From Obelidium mucronatum (taxonomy: Eukaryota > Chytridiomycota > Chytridiomycetes > Chytridiales > Chytriomycetaceae): a stretch of DNA of 64,000 nucleotides. Positions 1 through 9,643 of this stretch are shown here, one piece after another. Both the position numbers and the translations under genes were made by a program. Where the stretch lies: the NCBI GenBank assembly GCA_025765595.1, contig JAIVFH010000038.1:1-64000 (forward strand), given 5' to 3'. Each line of letters begins with the position of its first letter. The stretch's first letter is position 1. Below the pieces are notes generated by a model. It made no database searches. It had not been told where the DNA came from and saw only the letters and a list, made by a program, of their open reading frames with translations.

Positions 1-1190
1 ATTGGTGTTGTATAGTGTGTAATAGGTGTGTATCAGCGCGCGTAGCGCATTTGCGTATATTCCGGCATACCCTCCCCCGCGCGTTGAGTCCCCCATTACG
101 GGCGACCTGTCGCGCAGTTGCGTTTTACCGCAGGAGTGGCTGTGGGGACTGCACGTCATGTGCCATATCCAGGGTCGCCATATAGGCCTACTCGACTCCA
201 TGATTGTGTCCCCACTACTCGACCGGGGGGACATCGGTCTTTCGGTGCTTCTTTGCATATATTGTGTTTGTGTGTATATCAGCGCATGTAGCGCATTCTC
301 GTGTATTCCGGAGTACCATCCCCCACGCGTTGAGTCCCCCATTACGGGCGACCTGTCGCGCAGTTGCGTTTTACCGCAGGAGTGGTGGTGGGGACTGCGT
401 ATCACTCGCCATGTCCAGAGTCGCCTTAAAGGCCTACTCGACTCCACCCAGTTGCCCACCACTTTCGGGTGGGGCTTTTCGCAGTGTCCTCCGTCCAGGT
501 CATTCCTGCGGGTCTTCCAGGTGCTGTAGCTGCTGTTGCGGCTGTGGCACCCCACCACTCTTTCCTTATCTCCCTCGCCCGCCCCTCCACTCCTGTCCAC
601 GCCATCGCGTTCGGCTCCAGCAGTTGCCCCACTTGTAGGGGTGCTCTGTGCCAGCCGTGTATGTCGCCGTCGATGGTGCATGGCCACTTTAAGGGTGGGT
701 TTGCGTCCCCCAAGTGGCCCACCGCTTCGTGGTATCCAGATGTGCCCAGCGGCGACCCTTTTGCAGCTGCTAGCGTCGCTGTTGCAGGATCGCCGCATGC
801 GCCGCATGCGCCCCTCCGGCCCCAAGCCCCGCCCCACCGCTTCCCTTCCCTCGCCTGTTCCCGCGCGTCCGTTTGCTCGGCCATCCTCTCCACGTCCGGC
901 GCTTGCGTCCGATGCGTTGGGGTGCCCTCTTGTCCGGCCCCCTTGCATCGGTCGCACGTGTTGAGACTGTCGATGCTTGGCCGCTTTTGCATCGCGCCCT
1001 CTGGAAGGAGCGACGCTTCGCGGTCTTTGGACCCGGTTCCCGGCAACGACTCCGTTGCTGCTGCTGGCGTCGCTGCTGCTGGATCGCTGCTTCCCGCCCC
1101 CCTCCGGCCCTAAATCCCTCCTCACCTCCACGCCTCCTGCCGCAGTCCTGCCCGCACTGCCACCTTGAGCCACTGCGACAGTTGCGCGGA
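1..1190 (-). mobile_element. 5' region of a LINE, reverse orientation, running off the window's left edge
   Basis: This GC-rich block is the reverse complement of 14599-15788, where the same sequence leads directly into the LINE ORFs at 15917-22391. It should therefore be the 5' region of a second LINE copy, transcribed leftward, with its ORFs outside the window. The 5' boundary is judged from the change in base composition near 1190-1320 and is only approximate. Long open frames exist on both strands, which is expected of GC-rich sequence and is not proof of coding. Confidence 0.7.
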
Positions 1191-1318
1191 GGTTCCCGTT
1201 GAACGTTCGCTCCTGTTGCATTCAGGTGGTGGTGGTGTTAGAACTTGTGTTGGCAGGTGGCTTACCACTTCGCGTTTTCAACAAAGTTTTTTTTGCGTGG
1301 GTGGGAAGCCATAGACAT

Positions 1319-2378
1319 ATGCAAAGTACATACACATCCAGCAATATTATGTTTGAGGGTGAAGCACATTACCGTCATGTGAAATCACTCCTACAGTCTC
1401 CAACTCAAAACATCAATGGAGGACAGCTGGAACAGCTTGGTCATGTATGTTGAGGGTTGGTGATTTGCTTTCCATTAAATCAATTTTATCAGTGTATACG
1501 AGTGTCATTCCTTCAAGCCGGCTTTGTTGTTGCAATTGATGAGGCATTGTCTCCCGCATTCCTCCTCAACTGTTTGGAGGCACCTCTGACTATGTACACC
1601 AAGCAGATGGTTTTAGATTTGAAACCTGGGTTTTTAGGTACATTTCTATTGTCAAGAGACAATCCAGAAGAACTGGAGTTGATGAACCTCTACATGAGTC
1701 AAGCAGGAATAGCAAACACAGTGGTGAGAGGTTTTCGAGTATTAATCAAGGAAATTAACCTGAAAATCTCTCAAGGGTTGTATTGATTACACTTGCAAAG
1801 AAAACTGGGAGCAGTTTTTGATTCATACTGAGTTGGTGAAAAAGAGAGAGCCCTATATGGCCTCTGTTTGGATTGGAGTTCGGAGTGTTATTGGCAGCAA
1901 CACTAGCAGCCTTTTGGAGGCAGTTCACTTGCTTTCCATAAGGGACACAACTCCTGCAGAGTTTATAGCCCTGTTTGATCACTCCAAGAAGCCTATGGTT
2001 GAAGATACGGACAGATTAGAATCTTTGAATTTGGTTTTTGAGATTTTGGGAACATGGGATTCAAAGCAGTTACAGCAGAGCATGATGACTCTCATGGGCC
2101 ACAATATCTTACCTGCTGCACAGAAAATCAAGCTGTTGTTTAAAGGTAATAATATTGGAAACATTGAACAGGTCGGGTTGGAAACAGCGGATGAAGTAGC
2201 TGCAAGAACAACAGATTCCACTGGATATCATATTAGACAATTTGAGGATGTTGTTCCCATCAATGTGGCAGCATGCAATGCGTTTTTGACTTTGCCAGCT
2301 TGCACAAATAAGGAGTTGATGGAATCTGCAATGATAGGTGCTTTTTGCGGGGATGCCGGAATGTTGAACAAAGCATAA
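1319..2378 (+). CDS. HECT-like ubiquitin-ligase C-terminal domain protein (transposon-associated?)
   Basis: Three exons can be joined without a frame break: to 1444, 1493-1723 and 1776-2378. The introns have 48 and 52 nt with GT..AG ends. The ATG at 1319 is the first in a frame open from 1199, and the true start may lie in an upstream exon removed or masked by the LINE. The last 45 residues fit a HECT C-lobe: a Cys lies seven residues before the Pro of an 'LTLP' motif, the spacing seen for the catalytic Cys in 'TCFNxLxLP'. The earlier 'FEGE' and 'LLEAV' segments are compatible with a degenerate N-lobe. HECT domains occur in mobile-element genes as well as host E3 ligases, and the TE context favours the former. 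An AATAAA follows at about 2409. The fold call is moderate. Confidence 0.5.
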
Positions 2379-3267
2379 AGAACAGTGGTTCCTTTTCCTT
2401 TTGTTATTCAATAAAATTAAATTGAATATAGTTCTTACTGATTCAAAATCATCACTTTGGTGCTTCCACTAATCATAGCTTTGGTGCGTACCCTAAAGGG
2501 GCGATCATAGCACTTGCCGGAATTCAGCCGGTATGCTGCCAGCCGGCAACCTCCTCGACCAATGAGATTAGTGGCACGAGACCGGCATTGTGACCTCTTC
2601 TGACCGTTTTGTGATGCCGTCTCGTGCCAAGCCGGCAACTGGTAACAAGTGGTAAGTTTGGTAAAAACCAAGCATCAAAAGCAAAAATCATAAAGATTCC
2701 CTAGCTTGCATCATCAGACTCACTGCATTTCCATCTCACTCTCGCTGCATTACCCTCGGTGGATTTCATGCAATCAAGGCATCAGCTGCTGTTCCAAACA
2801 GGTTTAAGTGCCGGCATAACCTGGTCCTGCCTCAGTGAGTTAATATTGAAATGAAACAGCGACGCAACCAGGGTCAACCACCTGCTGCTGTCAGACCATG
2901 GCTGTCGCGTACGCCTGTACACGCACAGCACACACCAAATGTCGCCTCAAGCGCCGGCAGTACAGCAGCAGCAACAACGGCAGCCCTCCTTTCGGAATGC
3001 CGGCACTCCTACAGCGGCTGTCAACTACAGTTAGTAACCTTTTCCCTTTATCTTTATTTGGATGATACTGACTCTTCTGTAATTAGATTCTGTGACATTC
3101 CCCAAACCCATTTCTTGCGACATCAGTTTCTTCCACCTCTTCAGGAATCCTTACAAGGATCCCCACAGCCACTGCAACACCCCTGCCCAATACTGGTCCA
3201 AGTGCCAAAATAGCTTCTGCCCACCCAAAGAATTGTGCCGGCCCCCCACAAGGTGCAACACTCCCCA

Positions 3268-3753
3268 CCCAAGCATCCTCGATTATCTATCGAGGAAAAA
3301 ACTATGGCCGACTCTGAAAGCGAAAGAATTTGTCCACCAAACCAATTGTCCATCTTGGAACCCTTGTTAAATTCGAAGTTTGACTATCGCTGCAAGGAAA
3401 AAACGATTCAAAGTCAGGAATTACAACATGGCGCTTCAGTTGTGTGAGCCAGTCGACAGCAGCGCCTTGTAAAGCTCCTATTTGGGTCACCAAAGGGATG
3501 CAAGGCTGGTGTGTTGTATGATTTTATTTTCTATTTTGATGACCATCTTTCAGGGATGTTGAGCGGAACAATCCGCACAAACAACCCTTTGGAAGGCTTC
3601 AATCGTGTCTTGAACAAAACCTACCCAAAGTCTCACCCAACGCTACCATATTTATGGATGGAATCAAAGATATTTTGGATCACTATGTGGGCCGCATTTG
3701 TGATATTGGTGAAGGAGTCGGAGTCGCTCCTAGAAGGGAGCAACATGATTATG
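3268..3753 (+). pseudogene. MULE transposase fragment: FLYWCH-like finger joined to transposase C-terminus
   Basis: Around 3268-3500, in more than one frame, there is a FLYWCH-like pattern (IIYRG, then TTWRFSC, then CKAPIWVTK). It is followed directly at 3511-3753 by the C-terminal MULE signature 'TNNPLEGFNR' plus 'HPTLP'. The whole catalytic core between the two is missing. One-base shifts interrupt the frame near 3310 and 3650. The Copia insertion cuts the gene after codons reading EQHDY. The frame resumes after the Copia at 28679 and stops at 28725, which restores a continuous C-terminus. Confidence 0.6.
3749..3753. repeat. Copia target-site duplication, left copy (TTATG)
   Basis: TTATG lies immediately before the 5' LTR (TGTTGAAC...) and is repeated at 28674-28678 immediately after the 3' LTR. 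A 5-bp duplication is normal for Ty1/Copia integration. Removing one copy plus the element restores the MULE reading frame. Confidence 0.92.
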
Positions 3754-4005
3754 TGTTGAACGCAATCACATATGTGAAACACGATACATTTTATTTTCTG
3801 TTTCATTTACTCAACCACCCCCTTGTATTTTACTATATAATGTTTCATTCCCCCTTTGAGTTTTCTTCACTTCTTGCTCTGAATCTCTTGTGTTGTGCTC
3901 CCAATAACTCACACGCACAACGTTCCTTAGGTAAAATAAACAACACTTCTTGCTCTGAATCTCTTGTGTTGTGCTCCCAATAACTCACACGCACAACGTT
4001 CCTTA
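3754..4005 (+). repeat. Copia 5' LTR (252 bp)
   Basis: It begins TGTTGAACGC and ends CGTTCCTTA. It matches the 3' LTR at 28346-28673, except that it holds two copies of a 76-bp tandem unit where the 3' LTR holds three. Apart from that copy number I see no difference between the two LTRs, which suggests a young insertion. A TATA-like run (ACTATATAATG, near 3832) lies in the LTR. The sequence after 4005 (GATTAAGACG) does not start with the usual TGG of a tRNA primer site. Confidence 0.93.
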
Positions 4006-4006
4006 G

Positions 4007-5353
4007 ATTAAGACGTCTTCTGCCCACCAAACGAGCAACCTTAAAACAACCGAACCCGTGACGACGCTTACGCCTCTCACATGGGCAAACTCCCGCACCT
4101 TCTACGCCCAATGGAAATCCAATCTCATGGGGGAAGTCCATGCACACCAACCAAAAACAGGCTACTATGCCCTCTCCTACAAGTACAGAACAACCAAGTC
4201 CAGTCCAGGAAAACCTGTCAAGGATAATACGGCCACTGACATTACGGACCTCAAGGACCATTTAATCCTTGGATACGAGGACCCGACCATCGACATGATC
4301 AAGGCTGGATCTACCGCTACATTTGCAGAAAAACAGGCACATCGTACTGCCATCCTCCAGAACAAGTCCACCGACTCAGCCATCTTGAAAATCCTTCGAG
4401 GCTCCATCGATGACCAGCTTATCAAATCAATTGTCAATGCTGGAAATGCAAATGAGGCATGGGACCAACTCAACACCATGCTCAATCGTGAGATGAATGA
4501 CATTCACCCAGAACTACAAAAGAAATGGGATGACATCAAACAATACAACTGGGAGACTTACCAGGACTACTTGATCCGTGCCGAAGAACTAATCTTTGAA
4601 ATGCGCACCAACGGGATGACCATTGAAGAACCTGAAATTTACAACAAAATTTCGGCTCGTTTCACTATGGAAAACCAAGAGCACGTCAGCAAATTCAAAA
4701 CCAACGAAAACAACAACGCCACTCTCGGGGACATCAAGGGCTACTTCAAGGACCTGTACAACCTGTACCGCAAAGCAGCCACTGAAAGAAACGAGATCAC
4801 TACAGACGAAACCATCTACATCCTGATCACCAACTGGCCAAAGGAAGGCCGCCCAACCTCACCAAAGAAGAAGGAAAAGGCTCACCTCACTGAACAAAAA
4901 CCAATGGAAGGAAAGCCTGCAACCAAGCCAGCTGGCGGAACACGTGAAATGCACCCGTGCGACAAGTGCCATGCTATTGACTGCTACTTTCTCAAGCGAG
5001 GCGACAAGATCTGCAACCAATGCGAAACCTGTAAGCTCTATGGTCACATGCTCCCATGCAACGATTTCAAGAAGGCAAAGTCGCAAGGAAGATTGGATAA
5101 GTGGAATGAAAAGCAAAACAACAATAAAGCCGAACCATCTACCAATTATTACTCTCCTCTCCAAAACCTCTCTAATGATGAAAGCGACGATGAAGAACTA
5201 CCCGAAATCCTCAAAGTGACAATTCTAGCCAAAAATGAAAAACCAACAAAAACAACAACACCAACGGAAACCAACAAAAACAACAACACCAACGGAAACC
5301 AAAAAGACAGACACACCACGTCCACCACCACCGCCACTGCCATCACCAAATGA
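4007..5353 (+). CDS. gag: Copia Gag polyprotein
   Basis: The frame is open from 4007, just after the LTR, to the stop at 5353, about 448 codons. There is no in-frame ATG near its beginning: the first is at 4127, and a GTG lies at 4058. Initiation may therefore be non-AUG or may follow splicing. The middle has the helical capsid-like pattern of Copia Gag (for example 'WDQLNTML' and 'LIRAEELIFEM'). Towards the C-terminus is a Cys-rich nucleic-acid-binding region with repeated CxxC pairs (CDKC, CNQCETC), not a standard CCHC knuckle. The tail is Thr/Asn-rich and overlaps pol by 119 bp in the +1 frame, so pol may need frameshifting. Confidence 0.8.
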   Translation: MKTSSAHQTSNLKTTEPVTTLTPLTWANSRTFYAQWKSNLMGEVHAHQPKTGYYALSYKYRTTKSSPGKPVKDNTATDITDLKDHLILGYEDPTIDMIKAGSTATFAEKQAHRTAILQNKSTDSAILKILRGSIDDQLIKSIVNAGNANEAWDQLNTMLNREMNDIHPELQKKWDDIKQYNWETYQDYLIRAEELIFEMRTNGMTIEEPEIYNKISARFTMENQEHVSKFKTNENNNATLGDIKGYFKDLYNLYRKAATERNEITTDETIYILITNWPKEGRPTSPKKKEKAHLTEQKPMEGKPATKPAGGTREMHPCDKCHAIDCYFLKRGDKICNQCETCKLYGHMLPCNDFKKAKSQGRLDKWNEKQNNNKAEPSTNYYSPLQNLSNDESDDEELPEILKVTILAKNEKPTKTTTPTETNKNNNTNGNQKDRHTTSTTTATAITK

Positions 5354-8300
5354 AACAGCAGCACCAATCCAACAAAATACAACACCGCCACCACAACCGC
5401 AGCAAACATATGCGCAAGTCGCATCTCCACAAAAGAAACCAACACAACAACAGCAAGACACCCATCAGCAAAAATCAGGATCAACGTCAACAAACCTGAA
5501 AACCTTGAGTGGTGAAGATGGAAGTTGTGCTCCACCTTCGAGTTGCCTGAGTGAAACCCCCACAGCGGTGAAGCCAACGATGGCTGATTCACGCACAGAC
5601 CAAATGGGGGTGGATCTCGACAACTCACATTATGTGAGTTGTCCCAATATTAACATAGAACCTGCGTGCTCTCACGTCACTATTTCAGAATCCAACTGGG
5701 AAACTCATCAGAACACAAACCAACCAACAACCACCGAATCAGCAAACATAGCTCAGAACTCTATTCCACCGTCAGCGATCACTCTTCAAACCCATCACTT
5801 ACGCTTCAATCACCTCAATATGGAAGCAGTTAAAGCCACAGAAAACATTGTTCGAGGAATGAAAATCTCCAACGTCAAACTGGACGGCACGTGCCCATGC
5901 AGAAAACCACACTGCAGTAGTTGCATCCTCACAAAAATCAACCGCTACCCTTACAATGGTAACGATGGTCACCATAAATATGGAGTCGCGGAAGTATTCC
6001 AATGTGACGCAGTCTTTGCCAAAATTCCCGACGCATATGGAAACGTTGGATCACTGGGAATATCATGCCAAGCAACAACAATGCGATTTGTATTCAACTT
6101 TAAACACAAAGACCAACTCTATGAAGATGTTGAATACTTTATCAAATGGGTTGAACGTATCCATCCAGGAAAAACAAGAATCTGGAAATTGGACGCTGGA
6201 AGTGAAAACACGTCAGGAATGTTGGAAGACATCTTCAAAAGACTCGGAATCCAACAGAAAATCAGCGGACAAGGACAACATCAAAACGTCTACCAAGTCG
6301 AACGATATAACTCAACTTTATTTGACAGAATACGTGCAGTCCACAAGGAAACTGGAGTAAATGACAGATACTGGGGCTGGACAGCAAATAACAATGCGTA
6401 CACAGACAACCGCTCCAAAAACACAACATCTATTGACACAAACAAAACCGCATTCGAACAGTGGTATGGATACAAACCCAACGTGTCCAACCTCAGAACT
6501 CCATTCTGCATCACAGTATCACGAAAGTCAGACTTTGTAATTGAAAATCAAAACAAAGTTCAACCACGCGGGGAGGAAGGAAGATTTTTGGGATATGGAG
6601 ATTACGACGGACATCAAAAACAATACGCAGGATGGGCAATAGCAATTCGCGGAAAACCAATCAACGCGAAGCCAAAATACACTCGAAACATGTACGCATA
6701 TGAACACAAGTACAAATTCGAGGACGTACAGGACGGTGATGAAACACAACTTCAAGTAAAGGAATCAGTATGGAAACTCGAGAATGAACCAACAGATATC
6801 CCACCAACTACTCAACCAGCAATCACAAATCTACCAACAACACAACCTGCAAAACCGAAAAATCAAACACCACCAACACAACAGCCGACAGCACAACAAA
6901 AACCAGTACCAACACCAAAACCACCAACACAACACGATGAGGGACTGAATACCAAGCTACCTACAGAACTTGCTATCCAAAATCAACCCACACGACAAAC
7001 CAAACAACCGGAAAAACTCAAACAAGATGACATCAGAAAACCAACTACAACACCAAAACCACTACCAAAGCGAGGTGAACCAGGCTACATTCCTCCCACG
7101 TCTCGCCGCAACACAACAATCACACCATCTTCAACAAAATCAACCACAACACCAATAGCATCAAAACCCGCAACTACATCAAAATCCACACCAACAACAA
7201 AAACATCAAAACCACCAACAACAAAGACTGGATCGGCATCAACAGCAATTGAAACCCCGAGTGGTGTCGATGGAAGTTGTGCTCCATCTTCGAGTTGCCT
7301 GAGTGAAACCCCCACAGCGGTGAAGCCAACGATGGCTGATTCACGCACAGACCAAATGGGGGTGGATCTCGACAACTCACATAATGTGAGTTGTCCACAT
7401 CAAACTAAACTTGAACAATCGTACTCTCACTCAACCCAATCAGAAACATCAATGCTCATCGATGGTGGATGTACTCACCACATGCTACCGTCAGCCTCAA
7501 CAATGAACAACACACGAAAAGACACAGCACGAATCTACTCCACATCCCACAAAGGAGCATTTATTACAGGATCAGGGACATACGGAAACCAACAACTTGA
7601 AACAACTATTCCAATCAACTTAACAAACGTGGAAGAAGTACCTTCAGCATCAAAAGGACTAATATCTGAATCCCAACTTATGCGCGAAAATGGCCTGGAC
7701 ATTTGGAACGACTCCAAAACAATGAAGAAACATCTGGGAATTTTTGCAAGGGACAATGAAGGAAACCCGATCGGATTTGAAAAAATCTACGCATCAATTT
7801 TGGAACAAAACGGAACATGGACGGTACCAGTTCGAACGGCCACAACAAATACTGCAACCTCAACTAACATCAAAAATGAAAAATCCTCAAATGGTGTCGA
7901 TGGCAGTTGTGCTCCATCTTCGAGTTGCCTGAGTGAAATCCCCACAGCGGTGAAGCCAACGATGGCTGATTCACGCACAGACCAAATGGGGGTGGATCTC
8001 GACAACTCACATAATGTGAGTTGTATTATCGATTTATTCACTGCACTAGCTTGCTCTCATGAACTTCTTCAGGAAGAAAGTGACCTCGCATTTGCCATTG
8101 ACGATGAACTCAAATTCCTATGCATGCTAGCCCAGAACGATACTGCCTTGGCTACACAATACACAACAGCAAATACCGCACTTACCACTTTCGATGGACC
8201 ACGGAACATCAAAGAAGCAATGAATAGTCCAGACTGGCACTTATGGGAAGCGGCGATTGCAAAAGAACTCAAGGCACACCAAATCAAGTATAAAAGCTTC

Positions 8301-9153
8301 CAATTAGTCAAACGGGAAAAAGGAATGCTGGTACTACCAACAATGTGGGTATTCAAGATTAAACTGGACGATTCAACTGGAGTCCAACAATACAAGGCTC
8401 GAATGATTGTCCACGGTGGACACCAGATTAATACAGACCCTCACACCACATTCTCTCCAACAGCTGAATGGCTGGACTATTTATTATTCTCTCTCTCATG
8501 GCCAAACGGGATATGACACAATTCAACTGCGATTTCTCATCAGCATTCCTGAACGCATTCACGCGATACTCAATATACGCGCAACAAGTGCCAGGAACAA
8601 AGGAGCCAGGAACCGAAAACCTTGTAATGCTTCTACTCAAATGCATCAATGGAATCAAGGAAGGACCCCGCTGGTGGCATGACACATACAGTAAAAAAGT
8701 CATTTCGCTAGGATACACAGAATGCAAGGACATGCCATGTCTATACTACAAATGGGTGGATAAGAAATTGTTAATACTATTCACTTGGGTGGATGATCAA
8801 AAAGGCTTATGCGACAAAGGAGCCGAATCAATTATGGAACATGACATCGCAAACATCAACAAGGATTTCCCACTTAGGGATACTATCAATGCACCATTCC
8901 TATCAATTCAAATTATCAAAGTGGAAGGAGGGGTGATTGCACACCAAAAACCAGCCAAAGAAGTTCTTTTGAAAGCATATTGGGACAGTACCACAAAATA
9001 TGAAAACCCAATGCCGTCTGTCTACAACAAAGAATGGGATCAACCAGCTACGACCGAAGATGCACAATTTTTCCGTCAAAACAACATTAACTATCGAAAA
9101 GCAGTGTCCAGTATATCATACTTTATTTTTACTGACCCATATCTGGGTAACCC
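5235..9153 (+). CDS. pol: Copia Pol polyprotein with shuffled order INT-PR-RT (interrupted)
   Basis: The integrase comes first, about 5790-6750. It has a zinc-binding HHxxFNH..CxxC-type segment and a D-D-E triad in QCDAVF, KLDAGSENTS and YQVERYN. The retropepsin follows at 7450-7800, with active-site motif MLIDGGCTHHM and the downstream NLTNVEEVPSxSKGLIS pattern. Reverse transcriptase runs from about 8200, with NCDFSSAFLNA and FTWVDDQ, where the usual YVDD is WVDD. Pro/Thr/Gln-rich linkers and three copies of a 137-bp repeat separate the blocks. A frameshift near 8480 splits RT (frame of 5235-8516, then that of 8468-9153). The frame is then cut by the Gypsy LTR, and RNase H lies at 27707-28339. 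In known Copia elements PR precedes INT. Confidence 0.85.
5507..5643 (+). repeat. 137-bp Copia linker repeat, copy 1 (gag|INT junction)
   Basis: It is nearly identical to 7259-7395 and 7889-8025, and all three copies lie in the same reading frame. The unit can fold into a long imperfect hairpin: GTTGTGCTCCACC near its start pairs with GGTGGATCTCGACAAC near its end, and CCCCCA pairs with TGGGGG inside. It closes with a 25-nt near-perfect palindrome (5619-5643). The inverted-repeat copy of this region ends inside this unit, at 5564. Confidence 0.9.
7259..7395 (+). repeat. 137-bp Copia linker repeat, copy 2 (INT|PR junction)
   Basis: This is the same unit as 5507-5643, with a few substitutions. 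It encodes the same peptide, including SCLSETPTAVKPTMADSRTD. It separates the integrase plus Pro/Thr-rich linker from the protease block. The 25-nt palindrome at its end is conserved. Confidence 0.9.
7889..8025 (+). repeat. 137-bp Copia linker repeat, copy 3 (PR|RT junction)
   Basis: This is the third in-frame copy, closer to copy 2 than to copy 1 (shared SCAPSSSC and DNSHNVSC codons). It lies between the protease block and the reverse transcriptase. The last base of the closing palindrome is changed. Confidence 0.9.
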
Positions 9154-9643
9154 TGTTAGAACCAGATAGTCAATAAAAGACTTAAGGGTTCTTGAAGGCA
9201 CGAGGGCTTAGGGGGCACGAGGGCTTGTCTAATAACGGCTTGAGGTCACGAGAGACGGGATCGAAGAGTTACAAAACTGAAGACTAACACAGAATGTATT
9301 GAAACTGAACTAAAACTCAGAGCAGAAAGCTTGCTATTTATGCAAGTTCTGGAATTTCAAATAACAAAAGTTCAAAACTGAAAACAAACTGAAAATCAAA
9401 CAGAAATTGTGATAGCAAGAGTGATAGCACAATAATATGTGAAATCAAGAATGATATCACAAAATGAAACTGAAAACTTAGTAAAGTGACAAATCAAAGA
9501 TGACAAATACAAAAATAGAAACTTAAAGTAAAATGTTACTAGCGGGAATCGAACCCGGGTTTCCACCGTGATACTCGCGCGTAATGACCACTAAGCTACG
9601 GAACTATAGAGAAATATCCCTATAAGACGGGTGATTCCTAACA
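9154..9643 (-). repeat. Gypsy 3' LTR (490 bp)
   Basis: Read on the minus strand it starts TGTTAGGAAT and ends TTCTAACA, with perfect 6-bp terminal inverted repeats TGTTAG/CTAACA. It matches 27015-27504 at a constant offset of 17861. On the minus strand a polypurine tract (AAGAAAAGAAGGGGATGA) directly precedes it and overlaps the last pol codons. This fixes the boundary. Confidence 0.88.
9538..9606 (-). other. tRNA-like sequence inside the Gypsy LTR
   Basis: The minus strand carries an A-box-like TAGCTTAGTGG, a perfect B box GGTTCGAATCC and a following TTTT run, in the spacing of a tRNA gene. The sequence around the anticodon loop (GTATCAC) resembles Asp/Glu-type tRNAs. The D-stem, anticodon stem and acceptor stem pair poorly, so it is a tRNA-derived relic or an internal Pol III promoter, not a working tRNA. 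The other LTR carries the same sequence at 27399-27467. Confidence 0.55.

Larger units (their letters stand above)
2490..3753 (+). mobile_element. Left part of an internally deleted MULE-like DNA transposon
   Basis: The block starting at 2490 (ACCCTAAAGGGGCG, then TGCCGGAAT, then GCCGG repeats) matches the reverse complement of the block ending near 29152 (ACCTTTAGGGGGCG, TGCCGGAAT, GCCGG). These look like terminal inverted repeats. Inside lies a fragmentary transposase gene. The element is interrupted at 3753 by Copia and resumes at 28674-28678. Without its nested insertions it would be only about 1.7 kb, so it is non-autonomous. I could not find a convincing 8-9 bp target duplication at the outer ends. 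Confidence 0.55.
1..5564. repeat. Left arm of a 5.56-kb inverted repeat
   Basis: Every position x from 1 to 5564 pairs with position 15789-x. This offset is constant for all open frames compared, and their translations are identical, so there is no indel in 5.56 kb. Identity stops at 5564/10225. The outer limit is not visible because the arm reaches base 1. The two arms are separated by 4660 bp (5565-10224). This arm appears to be the source locus: here the Copia continues intact past 5564, whereas the other arm is cut at that point. Confidence 0.95.
3754..9153 (+). mobile_element. Ty1/Copia retrotransposon, 5' part
   Basis: It contains the 5' LTR, gag, integrase, protease and reverse transcriptase, in that order. 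It is broken at 9153 by the Gypsy LTR, and the remainder (RNase H, polypurine tract, 3' LTR) is at 27706-28673. The codons ending at 9153 (YLGNP) and starting at 27707 (LTNSFRTLARRFD) join as one Copia connection/RNase H region. Confidence 0.93.

Noticed and set aside
469..1113. Long plus-strand frames in the GC-rich left end
   Set aside because: GC-rich DNA lacks stop codons in several frames at once. These products are Pro/Ser/Ala-rich noise opposite the LINE leader.
9538..9606. A functional tRNA gene
   Set aside because: The A and B boxes are good, but the D, anticodon and acceptor stems do not pair, so it is listed only as tRNA-like.
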